A stretch of DNA of 64,000 bases from an uncultured Eisenbergiella sp. GTDB lineage: Bacteria > Bacillota > Clostridia > Lachnospirales > Lachnospiraceae. The DNA lies in assembly GCA_947627215.1 (NCBI GenBank), contig CANQVD010000001.1:1-64000 (forward strand), given 5' to 3'. Position numbers and translations under genes: made by a program. This document shows, piece after piece, positions 30,762 to 39,918 of the stretch (position 1 is the stretch's first letter; each line of letters starts with the position of its first letter). The notes under the pieces were generated by a model. That model had not been told where the DNA came from, made no database searches, and saw nothing but the letters and a program-made list of their open reading frames with translations.

Positions 30762-32700
30762 TCTGATCAGTCAAATTGAAAATTCTGAATTGCGGGAGCG
30801 AATACAGCGGGAAGTGGACAAGATGGCAAAGCAAAAGAAATTCGGTCTGGTGTTTGAGGAGCACCTGCCGGAATGTTCACTGCTTTATGATGTGCCCGTT
30901 CGGAAAGGTAGTAAAGTTGCTCAGAAAAATGGAAAAGTCAATGATTTTTACACGGTTCTTTCCATCGAAGGAGATAGAGCTGTCTGTATGAAGCAGCGCG
31001 AAAAAACTGCAGTGGAGTTACCGCTTGCTGATATTGTAACTGTAGCTGAATTCGGCGAACCGATTTATCCATATCTCAAGCCGTTGGATGCCGTCTGCAA
31101 TGCGCCGGATAGCGAGCTGTGGCACACGTTAATCGAGGCGGACAACTACCACGCTTTACAACTGTTGGAATACCTTTATGCCGGAAAAGTGGACTGCATT
31201 TACATTGACCCGCCGTACAACACCGGCGCGCGGGACTGGAAATACAACAACAATTATGTAGACAGCAACGATACATACCGGCACAGCAAGTGGCTTTCGA
31301 TGATGCAAAAAAGGCTAAAAATCGCAAAGAAGCTGCTGAAAAGAGACGGAATGCTAATAACAACAATTGATGACAATGAGTACGCCGATTTGTATTTACT
31401 TATAGAAGAATTGTTTCCAGAGTGCTCAAACACTACAATCTCAATTCAAATGAATCCTGGTGGAACGCAAGGCAAAGCATTTTCTGTAACAAATGAATAT
31501 GCAATCATAACATATTTTTCTTCGACCCAGATATGTAAAAAAAAGCACATAGATGGTGATACTTACAATCTTAGACGGTGGGGAAGCACTTCCAACAGGT
31601 ACGAAGGAGCAACATGTTTCTATCCTATTATTTTGAATTCTAAAGATGAAATCATGGGATTTGGAAATGTTCTTTCTAATGAAATTCATCCATCTGCACA
31701 GGTGGAATACAGACAGGACGGAACTAAACTTGTTTGGCCAATTGATGTTAAAGGCATTGAGAAAAAATGGAGGTATGCAAGAGATACCGTTGAATCCGTG
31801 AAAAGTCGAATGTTTGTGGAAAAACACAACGAAAGAATTGAGATTTTTTTGCATAGAGAAACGGAACCTCCAAAAACAATTTGGATCAATCCTGAATATA
31901 ATTCTGAAGCACACGGGACAAAGTTGATTAAGGACATATTGGGAAAGGGGCGCTTTTCTTATCCCAAATCGCTCTATGCGACAAAAGATTGTATTTCACT
32001 AATGGTCGCTAACAAACCCAACGCCCTTATTGTCGATTTCTTCGCCGGTTCCGGCACGACGCTTCATGCTGTCAACCTGCTCAACGCCGAGGATGGTGGA
32101 CATCGCCGGTGCATTGTGGTGACGAACAACGAAGTATCTGACGCTGAGGCAAAAAATCTTGCCGCAAAGGGCTACCGTCCCGGCGACGAGGAATGGGAGA
32201 AACAGGGCATTGCTCGCTATGTGACGTGGCCCCGCACAGTTTGCTCCATCGAGGGACACGACGTGGACGGCAGACCGCTCAAGGGAAATTACCTCGGTAG
32301 CAATCTTCCCATGGCGGACGGCTTCAAAGCGAACGCCACATATTTCAAGCTCGGTTTTCTCGATAAAAACGCCGTTGCCCTCGGCAGGCAGTTCAAAGAA
32401 ATGTTGCCGACGCTGTGGATGAAGGCGGGAGCATACGGCAAATGTCCGACGGTAGAGGGAGAAATGATTCCGAAGATGTTGTTTTTGCCGGAAAACCGAT
32501 TCGCTGTACTCAACGAAGAAAATGCGTTCCTAGAGTTAGAAGTGGCATTGAAGGAACATCCTGAAATCGAAACGGTTTACATTATCACAGATTATCAGGC
32601 CGGGTATTCTGCCATGGCGAAAAAGCTGAATGTCAAGCATACCTATCAGCTTTACCGGGATTATCTCGATAATTTCAGAATCAATACGGGGAGGAACTGA
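30745..32700 (+). CDS. mod: Type III restriction-modification methyltransferase (Mod)
   Basis: 651 residues from the ATG at 30745, eight bases after AAAGGA. Beta-class adenine/cytosine-N methyltransferase: DPPYNTG at about residue 155 (motif IV) and DFFAGSGTT at about residue 430 (motif I), the order used by Mod subunits. The stretch between (residues 220-400) holds the target-recognition region and is visibly more AT-rich. It pairs with the res gene two bases downstream. With the ICE inserted 100 bases upstream, its expression now may depend on a promoter in or beside the element. Confidence 0.93.
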   Translation: MSAINDLISQIENSELRERIQREVDKMAKQKKFGLVFEEHLPECSLLYDVPVRKGSKVAQKNGKVNDFYTVLSIEGDRAVCMKQREKTAVELPLADIVTVAEFGEPIYPYLKPLDAVCNAPDSELWHTLIEADNYHALQLLEYLYAGKVDCIYIDPPYNTGARDWKYNNNYVDSNDTYRHSKWLSMMQKRLKIAKKLLKRDGMLITTIDDNEYADLYLLIEELFPECSNTTISIQMNPGGTQGKAFSVTNEYAIITYFSSTQICKKKHIDGDTYNLRRWGSTSNRYEGATCFYPIILNSKDEIMGFGNVLSNEIHPSAQVEYRQDGTKLVWPIDVKGIEKKWRYARDTVESVKSRMFVEKHNERIEIFLHRETEPPKTIWINPEYNSEAHGTKLIKDILGKGRFSYPKSLYATKDCISLMVANKPNALIVDFFAGSGTTLHAVNLLNAEDGGHRRCIVVTNNEVSDAEAKNLAAKGYRPGDEEWEKQGIARYVTWPRTVCSIEGHDVDGRPLKGNYLGSNLPMADGFKANATYFKLGFLDKNAVALGRQFKEMLPTLWMKAGAYGKCPTVEGEMIPKMLFLPENRFAVLNEENAFLELEVALKEHPEIETVYIITDYQAGYSAMAKKLNVKHTYQLYRDYLDNFRINTGRN

Positions 32701-32702
32701 AC

Positions 32703-35480
32703 ATGAAAGTTGAACTCTTTCCGTTTCAGAAAAAGGCAGTGGAAGAGTTGCGGATAAAGGCCGCAGAAGCGCTCGGCAGCTATCGCCGGACTCATACCCC
32801 GCAGGTAGTGTCACTTCAAGCCCCAACCGGTGCCGGTAAAACCATCATTATGGCGTCTTTTATAGAAGATGTTTATTTCGGCACGGATCAGTTTGCAGAG
32901 CAACCGGAGGCAATTTTCGTATGGCTGTCGGACTCGCCTGCCTTGAATGAGCAGTCGAAGCAGAAAATCGACTTCAAAGCGGATCGTATCCGCTTGGGGC
33001 AATGCGTTACGATTGCAGACGAATCTTTTGATATGGAATTGCTGGAAGACGGGCATATATATTTCTTAAACACCCAAAAACTCAGTAAAACAGGAAATCT
33101 CAGTCACCATTCCGATACCCGACAATATACGATTTGGGAAACGCTTGAAAATACAGTCAGAGAGAAACCCGATCGGCTGTATTTCATCATCGATGAAGCA
33201 CACCGAGGGATGCAGGGGCGGGAAGCCGGAAAAGCCACATCCATCATGCAGCGTTTTATCAAAGGCTACCCGGAGGCAAAGCTCCCGGCTATGCCGCTTG
33301 TAATCGGAATCAGTGCGACTGCGGCAAGATTTAATACGCTTGTTGGGGATACCAGTTCTACACTGCAAAAATGTATCATTACTGCAAACGAAGTCCGTGC
33401 GTCCGGCCTTTTAAAAGACCGCATCGTTATCACCTATCCGGACGACCCGGAAAAGAACAACGAAATGGCAGTTCTTCAGGCGGCAACGGATGAGTGGAAG
33501 AACAAATGCGATCACTGGTATCAATATTCCTATGAACAACATGATACACATGTGCACCCGGTGTTTGTCATTCAGGTCCGTTCCGGGAGTGGAAATACGC
33601 TGTCGGATACAAATCTCGATGATGTGCTTGGGAAAATTGAGGAGCGTATCGGGATACCGTTCAAAGAAAACGAAGTTGTACATACTTTTGGCTCTACAGG
33701 AACGATCACGCTGAACGGCCTTGCCGTGCCGCATATCGATCCTTCCGAAATTACCGATGATAAACGCATTCGGGTCGTATTGTTCAAGGAAAATCTTTCC
33801 ACCGGATGGGACTGTCCAAGGGCAGAGACCATGATGTCTTTCCGCCGGGCGGAGGATGCGACTTATATCGCACAATTGTTGGGCCGGATGGTACGCACGC
33901 CGCTGCAATGCCATATTCTTGTGGACGACTCGCTAAACGATGTCCGATTGTTCCTGCCTTATTTCAATATGAATACCGTCAAAGAAGTAATCGACGAACT
34001 GCAAAACACAGAAGGTGGCGACATTCCGACGGTAATCGACGGAGAATCGTTAGAACAGCAGATTTATGTGCCGTGGACGGTTCACCTGCCCAAAACGAGA
34101 AGAACGCCCGTAATTGATCTGAATCAGATGACATTATTCCCTGTATCAGAGGATGACAGCAGTGTCATCAGCACGAGCAATTCTCCGGAGCAGATTGTAT
34201 CCGCTTCTGTGAGGCAAACGGAAGACCATTCGCAACAATCGCGCCCGGAAAAACCAGCCAAACCAGCAATAACCGCGGAAAATGATCCCAACGTACAGAT
34301 AGCTGTCCCGACTTCAGAAATTGATCGAGAGGCAATCACGAAATTTATCAACGAACAGGGATATTTGACCTATGTCGTTCGCAATGTGAAAATCAACAAT
34401 TACTTAAAATCACTCCTAAGCCTTGCAGGAATTCTCACGCAAAGCAATATTTTTGCCGGGGCAAACGATGAAATAGAAACGGAAGTCGTGGCAATGATAC
34501 GGGAATACATTGATGAACTTCATAAAAGCGGTGCATATGACGCGCTTGCGGAAAAGGTGTTGTCTTTCAAACTGGCTGTCCGTGTGTTTGATATCTTTGG
34601 AGAGTCTCTGGACAATGGACTTGCTCACAACTTCTTTACGGCATCTGAAAGCGATCTTGACCGCCAGCTTCGCGCTGCAGATGCAAGACTCGGTGCGTAT
34701 GGATTTCCCTATAAATACGGGCGGGCATACGGGAATCTGGAGGATCCGTCAGAGTATAAGATCGACTGCATTTTGTTTGCATCTGATGATGAATGTATTG
34801 CAAAGTTGAACCGGTATGCGGAAACAAAATTTCACAGTCTGAACGACAGATACCGCAAATATGTTATCACAAAAGATGAGCGTTGCAAGAAGCAATACAG
34901 CGCTATTGTGGCTGATGGGGATATTATCAGCAAGCATAATTTTGCTTTGCCGGAGATAATCAGCGTACGTCTTGAAGAAGGCGGGAAAGAATACAGCAAC
35001 CATCTCTTTGCCGACGAAAACGGCATAGCCAAAATCAAACTGAATAATTGGGAATCTGGAGTTCTGGAGGAAGAAGCAAGGGCAAATGATTTTGTGTGCT
35101 GGATTCGCAATCCGTCAAGAGGAAGCTGGTCGCTGTGTATTCCTTATGAGATGGACAATGAGACGCAGTCTGCATACCCGGATTTTCTAATCGTCCGAAG
35201 CGATCCGATTTTGACTTATGTGCTCGATGTTTTAGAGCCGCACGATCCGTCCCGCAAGGACAATCTCGGAAAAGCAAAGGGTTTTGCAAAGTATGCCGCC
35301 GAAGAACCGAGAATCGGCAGAATACAGCTTATACGTCAAGGAAAGGATGCTGCAGGAAATACAAGATTCAAGCGGTTGGATCTGGCAAAGGGTGCCGTTC
35401 GTGAAAAAGTTCTGAAAGCACAGAACAACGATGAGCTTGACCATATTTTTGAAACTGACGGTGAATTCAAAATTATTTAA
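32703..35480 (+). CDS. res: Type III restriction endonuclease subunit (Res)
   Basis: 925 residues. SF2 helicase: Walker A APTGAGKTIIM near residue 41, DEAH in IIDEAHRGM near residue 162, motif III GISATAARF, motif VI QLLGRMVRTP. A PD-(D/E)xK-like nuclease at the C-terminus reads YPDFLIVRSDPILTYVLDVLEP, near residue 825. Together with Mod it would cut DNA unmethylated at inverted sites after ATP-driven movement. The reading frame is intact. Between helicase and nuclease lies a long middle region with a Ser/Glu-rich linker (about residues 480-530). Confidence 0.93.
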   Translation: MKVELFPFQKKAVEELRIKAAEALGSYRRTHTPQVVSLQAPTGAGKTIIMASFIEDVYFGTDQFAEQPEAIFVWLSDSPALNEQSKQKIDFKADRIRLGQCVTIADESFDMELLEDGHIYFLNTQKLSKTGNLSHHSDTRQYTIWETLENTVREKPDRLYFIIDEAHRGMQGREAGKATSIMQRFIKGYPEAKLPAMPLVIGISATAARFNTLVGDTSSTLQKCIITANEVRASGLLKDRIVITYPDDPEKNNEMAVLQAATDEWKNKCDHWYQYSYEQHDTHVHPVFVIQVRSGSGNTLSDTNLDDVLGKIEERIGIPFKENEVVHTFGSTGTITLNGLAVPHIDPSEITDDKRIRVVLFKENLSTGWDCPRAETMMSFRRAEDATYIAQLLGRMVRTPLQCHILVDDSLNDVRLFLPYFNMNTVKEVIDELQNTEGGDIPTVIDGESLEQQIYVPWTVHLPKTRRTPVIDLNQMTLFPVSEDDSSVISTSNSPEQIVSASVRQTEDHSQQSRPEKPAKPAITAENDPNVQIAVPTSEIDREAITKFINEQGYLTYVVRNVKINNYLKSLLSLAGILTQSNIFAGANDEIETEVVAMIREYIDELHKSGAYDALAEKVLSFKLAVRVFDIFGESLDNGLAHNFFTASESDLDRQLRAADARLGAYGFPYKYGRAYGNLEDPSEYKIDCILFASDDECIAKLNRYAETKFHSLNDRYRKYVITKDERCKKQYSAIVADGDIISKHNFALPEIISVRLEEGGKEYSNHLFADENGIAKIKLNNWESGVLEEEARANDFVCWIRNPSRGSWSLCIPYEMDNETQSAYPDFLIVRSDPILTYVLDVLEPHDPSRKDNLGKAKGFAKYAAEEPRIGRIQLIRQGKDAAGNTRFKRLDLAKGAVREKVLKAQNNDELDHIFETDGEFKII

Positions 35481-35510
35481 TGGTTTTACAGCAGGGAGGA
35501 TTGCAGAAAG

Positions 35511-37370
35511 ATGTATGTACATTCCATAAGACTGGTTAATTATAAGTCATTTGGAGATTATGCGGAAAATGAGATTATTCTTGAACCGAGAGTAACAGCG
35601 ATTATAGGGAAAAATGAGAGCGGAAAGAGTAACATACTCGATGGAGCAGCTCAAATTGATTTTGCTAAAATGCAACCTTCTGCATTTGCTGATGAAATTG
35701 TAAATCGCAATTGTTCCAGTGGAACTGAAAATAAATATTTGATAACACTTAAACCCACTAATGAAGAAATATTAAGCGGGCTATCAGGCGATACCAAAAT
35801 TGAAATATATAAAAATGGATACATGTTGCAGGGATCGCTTCTGTCCTATTACTTAGAGAAAGTTTATCCTGATGTTAAAAAACTTCTTGGGATATTGGAT
35901 TCCACAGGTTCAAATCCTTTTCAATTACGTGATCAAGATTTGATTAATTATCGAGTTTACTATGATGAATTACAAACCGATGTGGGAATGAATGTACCGT
36001 TAAAAAAAAGGGCTTTGGAATTCCTTAGTAAAGCATTAAAAAAAATTAGTCCTGAAAAGAGGGAGCAGCTACAGCAAGCATTGGAAACTGTACAAATCAA
36101 ATGGAATGATTTACTTTCTATGCTACCTGTCTTTTTCTACAGAAACGGCGACAAGCATTTAAATACCAAATATAAATACGAGGACATTGAAAGGGAACTT
36201 AAAAATCCCAATTCAGCTCCAAAGAGTCTCCTAAGTGACCTTGTTGATGCGATTGGGGTTCCATATGATGATTTTCTTTCGGCTTCGCAGACCGGTACAA
36301 AACCCAATCAGGAAAGTATGCGAAAAAGAATCAGTCGACTGATAAAGGAAAAAATCAATCATAATTTCAAAATATTTTATCAGACAGAGGTAATCAATCT
36401 TGATCTTCTGTTCAATAGTGGAATTGTATCTTTCATGGTTCAATCTAACGACGGCGCAGACCTTATGCTTTCTGAACGTAGCAATGGACTTAGGTGGTAT
36501 TTGGAAACGTTCATTGATGCCAGAGCATACGATTGGGGTGGCAGAAATGTTGTTTATCTTTTAGATGAGCCAGGGACATCACTGCATGTTAATGCCCAAA
36601 GAGAATTACTGAAATTATTTAGAGATCTCGCAGAGCACGGAAACCAGGTTGTCTATACCACTCATTCTCCTTATTTACTTGATACAGAAGAGGAAGGTAT
36701 ACATAGAATTAGAGCTGTAGTAAAAGATGCTGATGGTTACTCCCGTATTTATAAAACCGCATATGATTCCAGGATAGCTCCGGAGTATCAGAAAGACACC
36801 TTGGCGCCTATTATTAGTGCCTTAGGGATGAATTTGCAAGACACCTTTGGACCCGCAAAAGACAAAATCAACATTGTAACGGAGGGGATGAGTGATTACA
36901 TTTATCTCTGTACAATGGCAAAATATCTTGGAGTTGATACAACCAAATATGCTATTATTCCCTCGGTTGGCGCGTCCAATTGCATCAATATTTGTACGAT
37001 ATTGCACGGTTGGGGATGCCGTTACATTGCGGTGTTTGACTATGATAAGGCCGGTGTCGAAACCGGCGGAGAACATATGCGCAAAAAACTGTGTCTCGAA
37101 TACAGAAAGCATTATTGTTACGTTAAAGATGTTTCTGCGGAGGAGATCAAATCTCAGTCATATAAAAGAGATACGTATATGATTGAAGATATAGTGACCA
37201 AGGCAGAAATTGAAAGATTTTGCTCTGAAAATGCTTGCGTAAATGCGGATAAGACTTTAACCGCTAAACTGATGTGTAATGCTATTGAATCAAGAAATTT
37301 TAATTTATCTCAGGAAAGCGAAAATAACTTTCGGGAGCTTTTTGAGCGTATCTTTTCATACTGCGCTTAA
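35511..37370 (+). CDS. OLD-family ATPase-TOPRIM nuclease
   Basis: 619 residues. N-terminal ABC-type ATPase: FGDYAENEIILEPRVTAIIG then Walker A GKNESGKSN at about residue 35; the signature/Walker B side reads VVYLLDEPGTSLHVNAQREL; then THSPYLLD (His switch). C-terminal TOPRIM: NIVTEGMSDYIYLCTMAKYL (first acidic residue) and AVFDYDKAGVETG (DxD-like). This is the layout of OLD/GajA nucleases, which cut DNA in phage defence. It sits 30 bases after res and is AT-rich. No UvrD helicase (GajB) is adjacent, so this is not standard Gabija; its partner may be the neighbouring genes. Confidence 0.9.
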   Translation: MYVHSIRLVNYKSFGDYAENEIILEPRVTAIIGKNESGKSNILDGAAQIDFAKMQPSAFADEIVNRNCSSGTENKYLITLKPTNEEILSGLSGDTKIEIYKNGYMLQGSLLSYYLEKVYPDVKKLLGILDSTGSNPFQLRDQDLINYRVYYDELQTDVGMNVPLKKRALEFLSKALKKISPEKREQLQQALETVQIKWNDLLSMLPVFFYRNGDKHLNTKYKYEDIERELKNPNSAPKSLLSDLVDAIGVPYDDFLSASQTGTKPNQESMRKRISRLIKEKINHNFKIFYQTEVINLDLLFNSGIVSFMVQSNDGADLMLSERSNGLRWYLETFIDARAYDWGGRNVVYLLDEPGTSLHVNAQRELLKLFRDLAEHGNQVVYTTHSPYLLDTEEEGIHRIRAVVKDADGYSRIYKTAYDSRIAPEYQKDTLAPIISALGMNLQDTFGPAKDKINIVTEGMSDYIYLCTMAKYLGVDTTKYAIIPSVGASNCINICTILHGWGCRYIAVFDYDKAGVETGGEHMRKKLCLEYRKHYCYVKDVSAEEIKSQSYKRDTYMIEDIVTKAEIERFCSENACVNADKTLTAKLMCNAIESRNFNLSQESENNFRELFERIFSYCA

Positions 37371-37618
37371 GGGAGATCGGAAGAATTTGATTTATACTTT
37401 GAGAGCATTGACATTCCAATAAAGCAAAAAAAAAAGAGGGATTGTTCCAACGTGTGGCCTTTCGTTTTTTATACAATTGATTAACCGACAAATAGAGATT
37501 CAAAAATTTAGCTCAACATATTATTGCAAATAGTTATTATTCTTTTAACGTAACAAAAGGCGTAAATTTATGATATATCAAGATTAATCAAGTTATCATA
37601 TGGAGGCGGATCATTACC

Positions 37619-38503
37619 ATGGAAAAAATGATACAGTTTTTGATACAGTTTATTGGAGATAACTCAACTCAAATATGGACAATAATATCTGTCGTAATAG
37701 GCGGCTTTGTAACATATTTTTCAACTTCAGCAGTAGAACGACGCAACAACAAATATAAGGCTCAAAAAGAAAATTTGGAACAAGTTCTATTACCTTATTG
37801 TACTTGTCTCGAGCAAACACATAAAAAGATTAATCAAATATATGAGTACTCGACTACGCCATTTTCGAATGTAAGTTTTGAAAAGTGGATAAATAATATG
37901 CAAAAACCATTGGAATATTTGACAGCCTCTAAACGAGTGTATCTATCTAAAACTATGCGCAGAAAACTACAATACTATGAAACTTTAAGTAGCAATTTCG
38001 CAACGGCATTAGAACAAGAATGTACAGATTGTATTATCAAGTACAAGAGTTACGTTTCATCAAGGTTAGAGAACTTTCCCAATTTGCCTAAACCTATATC
38101 CATAAGTTTCTCTATAGATAATGAAACAAGAACCAAAATCAAAATTGCAATTATAAATAAGTCTGATTTATCCTTAATAAATAATTTTACAAGCATAGAT
38201 TTTGTTAGAAATGATGATCCAGAAAACTATCAGTCTACATCGATTTCTTTAAATAAAGAAGATAGAGATACATGGGAAGCAGTCAGTTTTGGATATATAA
38301 ATATTTCAGATATTAATAATCCAGAAGCACAACTATCCTGTAATTTGCTAGATTATATAAATGAGAATATTACAGACGAAAAGGAAGAATTACGCAAACT
38401 CATTGATGAAACGCAAAGTTCAAATCTACTATCAAAAATGACTGATCTTTTGGATGATATGAAAAAAGAATTGATTAAAACGATAGACAAAATCACAGTC
38501 TAA
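37619..38503 (+). CDS. Membrane-anchored coiled-coil protein, unknown family
   Basis: 294 residues. One membrane segment near residues 18-36 (IWTIISVVIGGFVTYF), then a charged helix (AVERRNNKYKAQKENLEQVL) and a helical/mixed body ending in a coiled coil (LLSKMTDLLDDMKKELIKTIDK). Very AT-rich. GGAGG lies 12 bases before the ATG, longer than usual. It is the last gene of the restriction island, 248 bases after the OLD gene. I do not recognise it, but its plan mirrors the disrupted gene at the other end of the island. A membrane effector or sensor is possible. Confidence 0.75.
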   Translation: MEKMIQFLIQFIGDNSTQIWTIISVVIGGFVTYFSTSAVERRNNKYKAQKENLEQVLLPYCTCLEQTHKKINQIYEYSTTPFSNVSFEKWINNMQKPLEYLTASKRVYLSKTMRRKLQYYETLSSNFATALEQECTDCIIKYKSYVSSRLENFPNLPKPISISFSIDNETRTKIKIAIINKSDLSLINNFTSIDFVRNDDPENYQSTSISLNKEDRDTWEAVSFGYINISDINNPEAQLSCNLLDYINENITDEKEELRKLIDETQSSNLLSKMTDLLDDMKKELIKTIDKITV

Positions 38504-38645
38504 TAAAATAGCTGGCCACACAACTTATGAACCTATGAGGAGAATCATCGAGTCCCGCTCATTGAGTGAAACATATGCTTTGCGAAAAACTATTAACACT
38601 ATCTCAATATTTGGCCGACTCAAGTAACTGCGGGAGGAAATTGCC

Positions 38646-38993
38646 ATGAACAGGGAAACACTGAATGAAGTCCTGAAATTCAGAGATGACAGGGACTGGA
38701 AGAAATTTCACAATCCCAAAGATCTCGCGATCTCTATCTGCCTTGAGGCGTCTGAACTTCTGGAGGTATTTCAGTGGAGCGCTGAGGATGTGCAGTGTAC
38801 AGAGAAAACAGATAAGATAAAAGAAGAACTTGCGGATGTGGCGATTTATTGCGTCTTTATGGCCGATGCCTGCGGTTTGGACCTGGATGAAATCATTCGT
38901 GAAAAAATGAAGTCTAATAATAAAAAATATCCGATTGAAAAAGCATTTGGAAGCAAAGAAAAATACACAGTTTTGGCCCGACCGGATAATTGA
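38646..38993 (+). CDS. MazG-like nucleotide pyrophosphohydrolase
   Basis: 115 residues. MazG-fold metal motifs EASELLEVFQW (ExxE) and EELADVAIYCVFMADACG (ExxD) are present, with the RS21-C6/dCTPase-like length. Such enzymes hydrolyse (d)NTPs to monophosphates and are often found near defence genes, where they may deplete or clean the nucleotide pool. GGAGG precedes the ATG. It stands alone between the restriction island and the UPF0175-like pair. Confidence 0.88.
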   Translation: MNRETLNEVLKFRDDRDWKKFHNPKDLAISICLEASELLEVFQWSAEDVQCTEKTDKIKEELADVAIYCVFMADACGLDLDEIIREKMKSNNKKYPIEKAFGSKEKYTVLARPDN

Positions 38994-39064
38994 TGTATCG
39001 CGTTGGATGCAAAGTTCCGTGAATATTTGATATAACTGTAAAATGACAGGAAGGAGCAGTAGTG

Positions 39065-39346
39065 ATGGTCATGACGGAGGTCAGAATCCGGGTGCCTGAA
39101 GAAATGGAGCCCTATGTATCTGCCGCAGGGGAACGGGAAGAACTTGTGAGGAATGCAATGCTTCTGTATCCGTATATAAAGAATTTAACGATATCCCATG
39201 GAAGAGCAGCGGAGATTTTAGGAATTCGCAAATATGAATTGATTGAATTATATGACAGCCTGGGTTTGCCATATCTTGATCAGGATATACAGGAGATCGA
39301 AGACGAAGTGCGGTATTGGAAGACGTTAAAAGGAGCGCCCGTATGA
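39065..39346 (+). CDS. UPF0175-like small regulator/antitoxin
   Basis: 93 residues from the ATG at 39065 (AAGGAG eight bases before). The helical C-terminal part (LTISHGRAAEILGIRKYELIELYDSLGLPYLDQDIQEIEDEV) matches the UPF0175 helix-turn-helix pattern seen in toxin-antitoxin modules. Its stop overlaps the next start (ATGA), so the two are a coupled pair. No PIN-domain partner is visible. Confidence 0.75.
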   Translation: MVMTEVRIRVPEEMEPYVSAAGEREELVRNAMLLYPYIKNLTISHGRAAEILGIRKYELIELYDSLGLPYLDQDIQEIEDEVRYWKTLKGAPV

Positions 39347-39792
39347 TCGGATTCCCGGTATTTGAAGGGGTTGTCGGAAAGATAGTGGTCGAGTCTGAAA
39401 TATCCGGCTATTTGCTTTCACCTGAGTGGCGGGGCGAGATCCGGCAAAGGCTCACGATGCGCAGGAATGGTTTTCTTTCATTTACAAGATATTACATCGG
39501 TCCATCCGGGACAGAAACAAGGAGTATTGCCCGATACCGGAATAAACCGACCGAAAAAATAATGGAGTATCTATCTTGGTATTTTAAAGAACCCCATGAT
39601 TTCGATTTGATTCGTGATGCCGACTTTTGGACCTCGGAGCTCATAAATACCGATGGAGAAAAATGGACTTACAGCGGCTCGACTTGTGATGATCTGGAAG
39701 TTTACGGATATAAGCTGTCTGCCATTACAAGAAAGGTTCTCGAAATGCCGGAATTGTGGATGTTTGATGGAAACACGGAAAACGAAAAATAA
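39343..39792 (+). CDS. Hypothetical partner of the UPF0175-like protein
   Basis: 149 residues from the ATG at 39343, which overlaps the preceding TGA and has AAGGAG upstream; a longer start at 39316 would extend into the antitoxin gene. The product (MIGFPVFEGVVGKIVVESEI...) is mixed alpha/beta, with EIRQRLTMRRNGFLSFTRYYIGP and WMFDG near the end. No known toxin motif is seen. The coupling suggests a two-gene unit, possibly a toxin-antitoxin pair. Confidence 0.65.
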   Translation: MIGFPVFEGVVGKIVVESEISGYLLSPEWRGEIRQRLTMRRNGFLSFTRYYIGPSGTETRSIARYRNKPTEKIMEYLSWYFKEPHDFDLIRDADFWTSELINTDGEKWTYSGSTCDDLEVYGYKLSAITRKVLEMPELWMFDGNTENEK

Positions 39793-39846
39793 ATGGGGAG
39801 AGGGCGCCGGTGCGCGGATCTCCTCCCGGTTTTTTCTTTGAATCTA

Positions 39847-39901
39847 TTGACATCCTTTTTATTTTTGTGTATAAAGTACTTGTATCAGATACTTATACAA
39901 G
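39847..39901 (+). promoter_or_regulatory. Promoter with Rrf2-type operator for the nitroreductase operon
   Basis: TTGACA (39847-39852), 17 bases, TATAAA (39870-39875). Just downstream CTTGTAT (39879-39885) and ATACAAG (39895-39901) form a dyad around a second small palindrome (GTATCAGATAC). The Rrf2 gene in this operon is the likely ligand, giving autoregulation. Confidence 0.75.
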
Positions 39902-39918
39902 AAAGAGGCACAGTTATC

